A stretch of DNA of 64,000 bases, taken from Haliea sp. (GTDB taxonomy: Bacteria > Pseudomonadota > Gammaproteobacteria > Pseudomonadales > Halieaceae). The notes under the pieces are model-generated. The model made no database searches. It was not told the DNA's origin and saw nothing but the letters and a program-made list of their open reading frames with translations. The translations under genes and the position numbers were made by a program. Of this stretch, positions 1-7,577 are shown piece after piece. Numbering within the stretch: the first letter of the stretch is position 1; every line of letters begins with the position of its first letter. The stretch lies in NCBI GenBank assembly GCA_016704305.1, contig JADJAL010000060.1, positions 24,727 through 88,726 of the forward strand, in the 5' to 3' direction.

Positions 1-536
1 TACCGTGAATACCGGGTGCCGGGATCAGGAAGTCTGCCAGCTGCGCTGGGAGTGGGAGGTCGAGATACCGGAGTTGAAGACATCCGTCTTTGTTCTGCCC
101 GAGACGATTTCCAAGACCAGCACGGAGCGAGTTGTGGTGTTGAATGCCATTGCCTACCGGGTAGTCGCATTACGCAGAGGGATGGATCGCGAGTATGTGT
201 TCGGACATCGCGGGAAGCCTCTCTACCGGCTCCACAATTCCGGTTGGAAAACCGCCTGGCGCAAGGCGGGCCTGCCGATGGAAAAAGGTGTGCTGCGAGG
301 GGTACACAATCTGCGCCATATGTTCGGGCGACGATTGCGGGGAGCCGGTATTCCACGTGAAACTCGCAAGCTGTTACTCGGTCACGCGAGTGGCGAAATT
401 ACGACCCACTACTCGGCGGCGGAGATCAGGAACTGATCGATGCCGTAGAGAAAATCGCCGACCGCAACGTCGCTCAGACGCCGACATTGACGCTGATTTC
501 AAGGAAGAAGGAGGCTGTCGGAAAAGTGTCGGAAAC

Positions 537-561
537 AAAAAAAGGGTTAGCGGCAATTAAC
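537..561 (-). terminator. Left half of tRNA-Arg terminator, split by ISL3 insertion
   Basis: The arm at 541-553 is the exact complement of 561 plus 3593-3604, a 13-bp stem with a 7-base loop (554-560). On the minus strand the stem is followed by seven T (537-543 on plus). Joining 561 to 3593 restores a canonical intrinsic terminator starting six bases after the CCA of tRNA-Arg. It is now interrupted by about 3 kb of insertion sequence. Confidence 0.85.
554..561. repeat. 8-bp target site duplication CAATTAAC, left copy
   Basis: CAATTAAC at 554-561 is repeated exactly at 3585-3592, directly outside the GGCTCT...AGAGCC ends of the ISL3 element. Eight-base duplications are characteristic of the ISL3 family. 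Confidence 0.9.
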
Positions 562-575
562 GGCTCTTCATCATT

Positions 576-2262
576 CAGACTGTGTCAAAACTCAGTGTTC
601 AGCTTTCCTCACCGAATAACCGACCAGCAATGGTGCTCAGGTTGCACTGATTGCGATTTGTAGAACCGTAGGTTGTTTCGGTTGATGGTTTGCTTTCAAC
701 ATTTGTCGCAGTGAATCGCACAGAGGCGATCACAGGTCGCTGATTTCTAGCGCAATAGCGGGGTTCCTAGCCCCTGATCGCCGCCATCTGTGGTCCAACA
801 CCAAACATCTGCAGCATTCGTTTGAGATTGTAGGACAGCACATGCAGGCTCATCTACGTGCTCACATGTTCAAGTCGCTTCATCTGGAAATGCGAGGGAC
901 CCATCCAGGACTTGATCGTGCCAAAGGGGTGTTCTACGGTACTGCCGCGAATGCGCATACAGTCGGGTTTGCGATCCACCCGATCTTCCATCGCCTCCAT
1001 TACCGCTTCGTGTTCCCAGCGCTCAACCCTCCGATAGACGGCTGTCGTACATTGCTTTTTCAGTCGACAACCTGGGCAAGCCGAACTCCAGTAGCGATGC
1101 TGGATCTTGCCGGCTTCCTGGCCCGTGAATCGATAGATCAATCGCTCTCCTGCCGGACACTCATATTCATTGTCATCAGGGTGATAGATAAAGTCCCGCT
1201 TGCCGAACAATCCCCGCGCCTGGTTGTTCGATGTTTGCGTCTTGGGAACGTAGGCAGTGATGCCAGCCTGATCACACGCCAGTATTTCCTCGCCACTGAA
1301 ATAACCGCGGTCAGCGACTACCGTCAGTTCATCGCAGTTGATTGCCTCCTTCGCTTGCAAGGCCATGTTGGACAGCTGTGCCCGATCGTGTCCGACATTG
1401 GTGACTTCGTGTGCCACAATCAAGTGATGCTTGGTATCGACAGCCGCCTGTACGTTGTAGCCCACGATAGCCTTGCTGCGAGCAGCGGTCGACATCACTC
1501 GAGCGTCAGGATCCGTCAGCGATATCTGCTGGTCAGGGCTTTCCAGCATCTGAACCTCGAGTTTTTTTAGGGTTTGAATCTCCGCCTTAAGTGCTGCAAT
1601 TTTGTTTTCGAGACGGTCCGTTTTGGTTTTCATTGCTTCGCTTTCACGCCGGTCAGCACTGGCGATCTCGCCCAGGTAGCGCGCAATGCTGTCGTCGATC
1701 TGCTCCAGGCGCTTCTTGAGCTTGGCCTTACTGAAGTTGCGATTGCGGTTGTTCACCGCCCTGAACTTGCTGCCATCAATCGCCACAAACGCGTCGCTGA
1801 ACAGGTTCAGCTTGCGGCACAGCATGACAAACTCCCGGCATACCAGGCGAATGGCCTTGCCGTTATTCTTGCGAAAGTCAGCAATCGTTTTGAAGTCAGG
1901 AGACAGTTTGCCCAGCAACCACATCAACTCCACGTTGCGGCCGGCTTCGCGCTCCAGGCGGCGAGAGGATTGGATGCGATTGAGGTAGCCGTAGATGTAG
2001 AGCTTCAACATCATGGCCGGATTGTAAGCGGGTCGGCCAGTTGCTTCGGGAAGGGTTTTGAATCCGAGACCGGAAAGGTCCAGTTCATCCACGAACACAT
2101 CAATAACGCGAACGGCGTTCTCTTCAGTCACATAATCGTCGATGCGTTCGGGGAACAGCGTGGCCTGTGATCGGCTTTCGCCCTCGATGAATCCACTCAT
2201 GGCGGCAGTCCTTCAGCGAGAAAGTCAGATTATATCTCGTCGAAGAGTTTTCACACAGGCCG
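576..2262 (-). mobile_element. IS1182-family insertion sequence nested in the ISL3 left inverted repeat
   Basis: About 1.69 kb, bounded by 18-bp imperfect inverted repeats (576-593 and 2245-2262, 15 of 18 matching, core CTGTGT-N-AAAACTC). The four bases CATT occur directly outside both ends (572-575 and 2263-2266), a likely target duplication. It carries one transposase gene on the minus strand, interrupted by a stop codon. The 173 bases between the left repeat and the end of the transposase frame contain nothing else I can recognise. Confidence 0.85.
767..2200 (-). pseudogene. IS1182-family transposase with a premature TAG stop
   Basis: The 448-residue frame (854-2200) starts MSGFIEGESRSQATLFPE and has the IS1182 layout: N-terminal DUF772-type region, then a DDE domain with conserved blocks around AAVDTKHHLIV, VADRGYFS and HPFGTIKSWMG. 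It ends ...RLEHVST at a TAG (854-856). The same frame continues for 28 codons, MSLHVLSYNLKRM and on, to a second stop at 767-769. That tail is the conserved C-terminus of the family, where the residue before MSLHVL is normally Glu. A single G to T change (GAG to TAG) explains the stop. The protein is probably shortened by 29 residues; whether it keeps activity is unknown. Confidence 0.85.
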
Positions 2263-2329
2263 CATTAACGGGGGACACCGGCATTCATTAAACTGATTTT
2301 GCGAAGATCGGTTAATGGAGAAAATACCG

Positions 2330-3550
2330 ATGTCCCACGCAGGAATGATTATAGGCATACCCGGCCTTCAGATTGAACGGGTAAAGCGCAGCCGGGGTAT
2401 TGAGGTCTGGGCGAGGCCCTACCGGAGACCGCCCTGCAAGCATTGCCAGAGCCAGGATTTACGGATCAAGGCTACGCACAACAGGACGGTGAAGCACACA
2501 CGCCAAGGCAACCAGGTGATGACGCTGCACCTTCGGGTGCCGAAGTATCATTGTCGGGGGTGTAGACGCTATTTCCGCCACACCTTTGATGGCATCCTGC
2601 CGCGCTATCGCGCCTCAGAGGCCTACCGCCTTGAGGTCTTCGAGGCGCATGATGGCGGCGTCACGCTGCGCAAGGTCTCGCGGACGCATCAGGTCAGCGC
2701 AGCGACCGTAGAGCGCTGGTACCAGCATCGCCTGGGCCTGAGGTGGTCTGAAACGGGCAATCGGTCCTGCCCGCGTGTGTTGGGCATCGATGAGCACTTT
2801 TTTACCCGCAAGAAAGGGTATGCCACCACCTTTGTAGACCTGAGGAAGCACACCGTATTCGATGTGAGGCTGGGACGATCAGAGCCCAGCTTGCGCGGCT
2901 ATTTAAAGGGTCTTGAGGGCCGCGGCAACGTCCAGGTGGTGGTCATGGATCTGTCGGAAACCTACCGCTCGATTGCCCAGCGTTACTTTCCCAATGCGAC
3001 GATCGTGGCAGACCGGTTTCACGTTATTCGCCTGATCAACCAGCACTTCTTGAAGGTCTGGCAGCAGTACCATCCGGAGGGCCGCAAGAACCGGGGCCTG
3101 CTCAGTCTTATGCGCCGACATCAATGGAACTTGAGTGATGAGCAATACGCGAATCTCATGAGTTACCTGGCGGATTATCCGGTGTTGGAGGCGCTCTATG
3201 GGGCTAACCAAAAGCTGGTCCGCTTTATGCTTCTCAAGACCCTCACAGCCCGTCGTGCGAAGGCGAAACTGCCACTGTATTTTGAGCTGCTTGACCAGCT
3301 GCGCGATAGCCCGTTACGAGCCCTGGCCAAGACACTGACCAGCTGGCTGGAACCCATTGTTGCCATGTGGCGATTCAGCAAAAGTAACGGCATCACGGAG
3401 GGCTTCCACAACAAGATGGAAATGATCTCGAGAAGAGCCTTTGGTTTTAGAAACTTTGAGAATTATCGGTTGAGGGTGCTGACCCACTGTGGATGGGATG
3501 GCATTATCAATCGGGTACGTATGAATGCCCATCCCCCGTTAATGGGGTAG
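2330..3550 (+). CDS. ISL3-family transposase
   Basis: Catalyses movement of the surrounding element. An N-terminal zinc-ribbon-like region shows two Cys pairs (CKHCQS and CRGCRR), followed by a helix-turn-helix region (TLRKVSRTHQVSAATVERW) and the DDE transposase domain: VLGIDEHFFT (Asp), VVVMDLSETY and VADRFHVI (Asp), and the C-terminal NGITEGFHNKMEMISRRAFG block with the Glu. The frame is intact at about 406 residues. I chose ATG 2330 because GGAG lies nine bases upstream; ATG 2315 in the same frame would add five residues. The stop at 3548-3550 lies inside the first copy of the duplicated right end. Confidence 0.92.
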   Translation: MSHAGMIIGIPGLQIERVKRSRGIEVWARPYRRPPCKHCQSQDLRIKATHNRTVKHTRQGNQVMTLHLRVPKYHCRGCRRYFRHTFDGILPRYRASEAYRLEVFEAHDGGVTLRKVSRTHQVSAATVERWYQHRLGLRWSETGNRSCPRVLGIDEHFFTRKKGYATTFVDLRKHTVFDVRLGRSEPSLRGYLKGLEGRGNVQVVVMDLSETYRSIAQRYFPNATIVADRFHVIRLINQHFLKVWQQYHPEGRKNRGLLSLMRRHQWNLSDEQYANLMSYLADYPVLEALYGANQKLVRFMLLKTLTARRAKAKLPLYFELLDQLRDSPLRALAKTLTSWLEPIVAMWRFSKSNGITEGFHNKMEMISRRAFGFRNFENYRLRVLTHCGWDGIINRVRMNAHPPLMG

Positions 3551-3584
3551 AGCCATGCCCATCCCCCGTTAATGGGGTAGAGCC
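3525..3584. repeat. Exact 30-bp tandem duplication of the ISL3 right end
   Basis: Bases 3525-3554 and 3555-3584 are identical and each contains the right inverted repeat with the internal palindrome CCCCGTTAATGGGG. The outer copy abuts the target duplication, the inner copy overlaps the transposase stop codon. Confidence 0.9.
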
Positions 3585-3592
3585 CAATTAAC

Positions 3593-3604
3593 CGCTAACC
3601 CTTT
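3593..3604 (-). terminator. Right half of the split tRNA-Arg terminator
   Basis: CGCTAACCCTTT (3593-3604), together with the C at 561, pairs with 541-553. Transcription leaving tRNA-Arg now meets this arm and then the ISL3 right end instead of the partner arm and T-tract. Confidence 0.8.
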
Positions 3605-3609
3605 GAATG

Positions 3610-3686
3610 TGGCGCGCCCGGAGAGATTCGAACTCCCGACCAACTGGTTCGAAGCCAGTTACTCTATCCAGCTGAGCTACGGGCGC
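3610..3686 (-). tRNA. tRNA-Arg (anticodon TCG)
   Basis: 77 nt including an encoded CCA (3610-3612). Acceptor arms 3680-3686 and 3614-3620 pair over seven bases. The anticodon stem ACTGG/CCAGT encloses the loop CTTCGAA, giving TCG, which reads CGA. The T-arm has the usual GTTCGAATC. The intrinsic terminator directly downstream has been split by an insertion sequence. The 3' end is the probable attachment site of the element whose integrase tail lies at the left edge. Confidence 0.96.
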
Positions 3687-3700
3687 GTGGAAGAACGGCG

Positions 3701-3706
3701 ATTATA
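3701..3706 (-). promoter_or_regulatory. -10 box of the tRNA-Arg promoter
   Basis: A perfect TATAAT on the minus strand lies 15 bases upstream of the tRNA 5' end. No good -35 hexamer is visible at the expected distance. Confidence 0.5.
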
Positions 3707-3823
3707 TAGATTCCTGTGCCTGTAGGAAGCCCCGTCTGGCCGATATTGCGGCGAATCCGTGAAATTCCTCCTTTGGTGATTTAGTCGGGTATACTGTGCG
3801 GCATCTCAAGTCTGGTAACTACA

Positions 3824-4735
3824 GTGTCAGCCAACGAATCCAACAACGAGGCCATCATCGACGGTGGTTCGGTGCAAGGGAGTAGCCCCGACGGGCAACT
3901 CGCCGAGCAAGCAACTGCCGATGCCGCAGCCCTGCCGGTCGGCGCGCGGCACCAGCAAAGCGAAATGCCCTTCGCCGTGGTGATGGGCAAGACACTGACC
4001 GAGTTCCCCAAGGATTTGTACATCCCGCCCCAGGCGCTGGCGGTGTTTCTTGAAGCATTCGAGGGCCCGCTGGACCTGCTGCTGTACCTGATCAAGCGCC
4101 AGAACCTGGATATCCTCGACATCGACGTGTCCCGTATTACCGAGCAGTACATGGAATACGTGGAACTGATGGACGCGATGCAATTCGAACTGGCGGCGGA
4201 ATACCTGCTGATGGCGGCGATGCTGGCGGAGATCAAGTCGCGCATGCTGCTGCCGCGCGCCAGCGCCGTGGAAGACGACGAAGAAGACCCGCGCGCGCAG
4301 TTGATCCGGCGCCTGCAGGAGTATGAGCGTTTCAAGAAGGCGGCCGAAGATATTGAAGAACTGCCGCGCGTGGAGCGCGACACCTGGGTGGGCAGCGCAA
4401 CGCCGCCGGAGTTGCATCGCGCGCGCCTCGACCCGCATGTGGAGATGCGGGAATTATTGTTGGCGATGAGCGAGGTGATGCGCCGCGCGGACATGTTCGC
4501 CAGCCACCATATCCAGCGCGAGGCGCTGTCGACGCGCGAGCGCATGAGCGAGGTGCTGGAGCGCCTGGCGGGTCGTCAGTTCGTACCCTTCGTTTCGCTG
4601 TTCAAGGTGTCCGAGGGACGCCTTGGCGTCGTGGTGACGTTCCTGGCGATCATGGAATTAATCAAGGAATCACTGGTGGAAATCGTGCAGACCGAGATGT
4701 TTGGCCCGATCCACGTCAAGGCAAGGTCGGAGTAG
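3824..4735 (+). CDS. scpA: Segregation and condensation protein A
   Basis: Kleisin subunit that bridges SMC heads and works with ScpB in chromosome compaction and segregation. The core starts near residue 65 with ALAVFLEAFEGPLDLLLYL, followed by IKRQNLDILDIDVSRITEQYMEYV and AAEYLLMAAMLAEIKSRMLLPR, all typical of ScpA; the C-terminal winged helix is present. The first 48 residues are variable and acidic. I kept the GTG at 3824; ATG 3965 (MPFAVVMGKT) is an alternative and would give a length closer to many homologues. The stop lies one base before scpB, so the two are cotranscribed and probably coupled. A TATACT at 3790-3795 could be the -10 box. Confidence 0.92.
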   Translation: MSANESNNEAIIDGGSVQGSSPDGQLAEQATADAAALPVGARHQQSEMPFAVVMGKTLTEFPKDLYIPPQALAVFLEAFEGPLDLLLYLIKRQNLDILDIDVSRITEQYMEYVELMDAMQFELAAEYLLMAAMLAEIKSRMLLPRASAVEDDEEDPRAQLIRRLQEYERFKKAAEDIEELPRVERDTWVGSATPPELHRARLDPHVEMRELLLAMSEVMRRADMFASHHIQREALSTRERMSEVLERLAGRQFVPFVSLFKVSEGRLGVVVTFLAIMELIKESLVEIVQTEMFGPIHVKARSE

Positions 4736-4736
4736 T

Positions 4737-5648
4737 ATGTCGGACATCGGTTTGGTGCAAATTATCGAGGGCGCGTTGCTGGCTGCCGGCAGGCCACTGA
4801 CAGTGGCGCAACTGGCGGAACTGTTTGAAGAGCACGAACGCCCGGAGACCGCGGCGATTCGCGCGGCGCTCGATGAGGCCGCCGCGCGCTGCGACGGTCG
4901 CGGGTTTGAACTGCAGGAAGTGGCCAGCGGTTTTCGCTACCAGGTGCGCCAGTCGCTGAGTCCCTGGGTTGGGCGCCTGTGGCACGAGCGCCCGCAAAAG
5001 TATTCCCGCGCGCTGTTGGAAACGCTTGCGCTGGTCGCCTATCGGCAGCCGATCACGCGCGGCGAGATCGAGGAGATTCGCGGCGTTGCCGTCAGCACCA
5101 ACATCATCAAAACGCTGCACGAGCGCGAATGGATACGGGTGGTGGGGCACCGCGATGTGCCGGGCCGGCCCTCCATGTATGCCACCACGCGCCAGTTCCT
5201 GGACTACTTTAACCTGAAGACGCTCGATCAATTGCCCGCGCTGGCGGAAATTCGCGACCTGGAGACGCTCAATGCGGAGCTGGGGTTCAGCGATCCAATG
5301 CCGGATGAGGCAGATTCGGCAGCGCACGGCCCCGGATTGACTGTGGTCGGTGGTACGGAGCACACGCCATCACAGCTCGAGGATGCGCAGCCTCCGGTGA
5401 CGCTGGCAGAGGCGGCGGACGATCTTGAAGCGCGCGCGGCGCAATTGCACGATGGCGAGATCGCCGCCCTTGAAGACGAGGATGATTTCGGGTCGGAGTC
5501 GGATGACTTTGCCGAAGCGGGTGCCTTTGTCGCATCCGATGAGTCGGATGGCTTCCCGGAAGCAGATGACGCCTCGGAGCCTGATGACGCTTCAGAGGTA
5601 GATGACTATGCGGACCATGCTGCGTCCAAACCCGAATCACAGATCTGA
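4737..5648 (+). CDS. scpB: Segregation and condensation protein B
   Basis: Winged-helix partner of ScpA in the SMC complex. The first 190 residues carry the ScpB fold: LVQIIEGALLAAGRPLTVAQL at the start, YSRALLETLALVAYRQPITRGEIEEIRGV in the middle and GRPSMYATTRQFLDYF. From about residue 200 the protein becomes an acidic tail rich in Asp, Glu, Ala and Ser (repeats of the type SDESDGFPEADDASEPDDASE), which is longer than in short ScpB proteins but common in this branch. The ATG at 4737 follows the scpA stop by one base. rluB starts six bases after the stop, the common scpA-scpB-rluB order. Confidence 0.93.
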   Translation: MSDIGLVQIIEGALLAAGRPLTVAQLAELFEEHERPETAAIRAALDEAAARCDGRGFELQEVASGFRYQVRQSLSPWVGRLWHERPQKYSRALLETLALVAYRQPITRGEIEEIRGVAVSTNIIKTLHEREWIRVVGHRDVPGRPSMYATTRQFLDYFNLKTLDQLPALAEIRDLETLNAELGFSDPMPDEADSAAHGPGLTVVGGTEHTPSQLEDAQPPVTLAEAADDLEARAAQLHDGEIAALEDEDDFGSESDDFAEAGAFVASDESDGFPEADDASEPDDASEVDDYADHAASKPESQI

Positions 5649-5654
5649 CCTGAT

Positions 5655-6575
5655 ATGACGAAAAAGTCCCAGAGGGACGCACCCACCTTGCAGGCAAAGC
5701 TACCTGTAGACAGGGACGCCAAACCCGCAGCAGCCAAAGCACGGCTGACCGGCTCCAGCACGGATGAAAAACTGCAGAAGGTGCTGGCGCGCGCCGGCCT
5801 CGGCTCGCGCCGGGAAATGGAGCGCTGGATAGAGGCCGGCCGTATAGCTGTCAACGGCAAGCCTGCGCATCTCGGTGATCGCGTGCAGCCGCGCGACCGC
5901 GTGGCTGTCGATGGACGTGCGCTGGAGATTGCGCCGGCGCAGGAAGCGCGCTGTATTCTTTACCACAAGCCGCAAGGCGAGGTCTGCTCTCGCAGTGATC
6001 CAGAGGGTCGCCGCACGGTCTTCGAGCGTTTGCCCAACCTGAAAGCGGGCCGCTGGATCTCGATCGGGCGGCTGGATTTCAACACTTCTGGACTGCTGCT
6101 GTTTACCACCGATGGCGAGTTGGCCAACGCGTTGATGCATCCATCCTCCAATATCGAGCGCGAGTACATGGTGCGCGTGATGGGCGATGTAAAGGACGAG
6201 ATGCTGCAGCGCATGCTGGAAGGCGTGATGCTCGAGGATGGCATGGCGCGCTTTACCGACATCCAACAGATTGGCAAGGGCGGCATCAACACCTGGTTCT
6301 GCGTGGTGCTGATGGAAGGCCGCAATCGCGAAGTGCGCCGGTTGTGGGAATCCCAGGGCCTGACGGTGTCGCGCCTCAAGCGCGTGCGCTACGGCGAGGT
6401 ATTTATTCCCTCCAAGGTGAAACAGGGCCAGTGGGTCGAGCTGGAGCGCCCGGAGGTCAAATCACTGTACCGCATGGCGAGCCTGGCGCCGAAAGAGCTC
6501 GTGCGCAACACAGTAAAAGAGCGCGAGGTCATGGAGCGCCAGTTTGGCAAGCGGCACGCGCGGTGCGGCGAGTAG
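5655..6575 (+). CDS. rluB: 23S rRNA pseudouridine(2605) synthase RluB
   Basis: Isomerises U2605 (E. coli numbering) of 23S rRNA. An S4 RNA-binding domain covers roughly residues 35-85 (KLQKVLARAGLGSRREMERWI). The RsuA/RluB-type catalytic domain follows, with the catalytic Asp in GRLDFNTSGLLLFTTDGELA and the conserved ALMHPSSNIEREYMVRV and GRNREVRRLWE blocks. Length 306 is normal. It is the third gene of the scpAB-rluB unit. RluB is preferred over RluF/RsuA because of the scpAB context and the QxxxxVELERPEV ending; paralogue assignment is slightly less certain than the family. Confidence 0.9.
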   Translation: MTKKSQRDAPTLQAKLPVDRDAKPAAAKARLTGSSTDEKLQKVLARAGLGSRREMERWIEAGRIAVNGKPAHLGDRVQPRDRVAVDGRALEIAPAQEARCILYHKPQGEVCSRSDPEGRRTVFERLPNLKAGRWISIGRLDFNTSGLLLFTTDGELANALMHPSSNIEREYMVRVMGDVKDEMLQRMLEGVMLEDGMARFTDIQQIGKGGINTWFCVVLMEGRNREVRRLWESQGLTVSRLKRVRYGEVFIPSKVKQGQWVELERPEVKSLYRMASLAPKELVRNTVKEREVMERQFGKRHARCGE

Positions 6576-6674
6576 AGGCGCGGCGAAGAAGCGCGGTCGA
6601 CCGCGCGACTAGTTTGACACTCCTAGACGTCGCTAAACCGAACGGCACAAACATAAGCTGAAAAGTAGTACATA

Positions 6675-6787
6675 GGCGTCAAATCGAGCAGAGCTTGACG
6701 GGACCGTCTGAGGCCATGGATGGCCGAAGCGAGCCTACATGGACGTATTTACGGCGTGTCCCGACAAGCTCTGCTCGGTTTGGCGCC
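6675..6787. repeat. Long imperfect inverted repeat, possible dispersed repeat element
   Basis: Two 30-base arms (6675-6704 and 6758-6787) are complementary at about 26 of 30 positions and enclose 53 bases. The spacer contains ACATGGACGTATTTACGG. The arms can form a very stable RNA or DNA hairpin between the convergent ends of rluB and yciK. The layout resembles REP/MITE-like extragenic repeats; from memory similar cores occur in other marine gammaproteobacteria, but I cannot check copy number. Confidence 0.75.
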
Positions 6788-6818
6788 GGTCTAGCAACTT
6801 AAGTAAGTGCGTTTCACG

Positions 6819-7577
6819 CTAGCGCGCGTCAAACGCCTTGCCGGTGATCCCGGCACTGTCATTCCCCATCAGGTAAAGATACGCCGGCATGATGTCCTGT
6901 GGTGATGGATTGTTCGTGGGCGTTTCGGCCGGATACGCCGCCCGGCGCATGGCCGTGTTGGTGCCGCGCGGATTGAGGCTGTTGACGCGAATATTGGACG
7001 TGTTCTGCAACTCGTCCGCCAGCACCTGCATGAAACCTTCGGTGGCGAATTTGGACACCGCGTAGGCGCCCCAGTAGGCCTTGCCGACACGCCCAACGCC
7101 GGAAGAGGTCAATATGATGGATGCGCCCGGCGCCTGCTGCAGCAGCGGCAACAGGTAGCGGGTCAGCAGGAATTGCGCGTTGACATTGACCTGCATCACG
7201 GTGCTCCAGCTCTTGTAACCCGCATCCGCGATCGGGCGGCGCTCGCCGAGCAGTGCGGCGTTGTGCAGGATGCCATGCAGGGAGGGCAGTTCTTCAGCGA
7301 GGCTGGCCGCGAGCGTCGCGTAATTGTCTTCGGCGGCAGTGGCGAGATCCAGTTCGATAATGCCGGGTTTGGCCCCGCCGGCGGCTTCGATTTCGTCGTA
7401 CACCGCCTCCAGCTTGCTTTCCGTCCGCCCCAGCAATAACACGGTCGCGCCGTGGCGGGCATAGCTGAGCGCCGCCGCGCGGCCGATGCCATCGCCGGCG
7501 CCGGTCACCAGTATGGACTTGCCAGCCAGCAGATCAGCGCGCGGGCGGTAGTTGTCGGGAATCAAAAGGGCGGTCAT
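6819..7577 (-). CDS. yciK: YciK-type short-chain dehydrogenase
   Basis: NAD(P)-dependent oxidoreductase of unknown physiological substrate. Rossmann motif TGAGDGIGRAAAL near residue 26, NNA-equivalent LHNAALLG near 108, catalytic Ser in TSSGVGRVG and YAVSK (Tyr and Lys) around 160-170. Length 252 fits YciK. Its ATG overlaps the stop of mupP by four bases, so it is the last gene of the operon MTA deaminase-ubiG-mupP-yciK, an arrangement also known from Pseudomonas. A long inverted repeat follows it. Confidence 0.88.
   Translation of the reverse strand: MTALLIPDNYRPRADLLAGKSILVTGAGDGIGRAAALSYARHGATVLLLGRTESKLEAVYDEIEAAGGAKPGIIELDLATAAEDNYATLAASLAEELPSLHGILHNAALLGERRPIADAGYKSWSTVMQVNVNAQFLLTRYLLPLLQQAPGASIILTSSGVGRVGKAYWGAYAVSKFATEGFMQVLADELQNTSNIRVNSLNPRGTNTAMRRAAYPAETPTNNPSPQDIMPAYLYLMGNDSAGITGKAFDAR

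Larger units (their letters stand above)
2..561 (+). pseudogene. Tyrosine recombinase (phage-type integrase), C-terminal part, frameshifted and cut by an IS
   Basis: The reading frame is open at the left edge, so the N-terminus lies outside the window. The visible part is the catalytic domain: first catalytic Arg at 20-22, an HNLRH box (His 305-307, Arg 314-316), LLGH, and the nucleophile Tyr in THYSAAE at 410-412. The frame stops at 434-436. Reading one base over from about 430 continues with a typical integrase tail (ELIDAVEKIADRN, then TPTLTLI), so a G is probably missing in the run at 429-430. In the shifted frame the protein runs to 561, where the ISL3 element begins; before that insertion it would have ended three codons on, at a TAA now at 3596-3598. 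Its position next to the 3' end of tRNA-Arg suggests it belongs to an element integrated at that tRNA. Confidence 0.8.
562..3584 (+). mobile_element. ISL3-family insertion sequence carrying a nested IS1182-family element
   Basis: The element starts with GGCTCT at 562 and ends with AGAGCC at 3584. Removing the nested element (576-2262 plus one CATT copy) gives a left terminal repeat that aligns over 23 bases with the right one, differing only at three or four positions near base 7-10; both share CATTAACGGGGGA. It is flanked by the 8-bp duplication CAATTAAC. It encodes one intact transposase. Its right end carries an exact 30-bp tandem duplication. It inserted into the loop side of the tRNA-Arg terminator and cut the last codons of the integrase. 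Confidence 0.9.

Noticed and set aside
842..2170. Long plus-strand frames antisense to the IS1182 transposase
   Set aside because: They mirror the conserved minus-strand transposase frame and have no recognisable domain or start signal.
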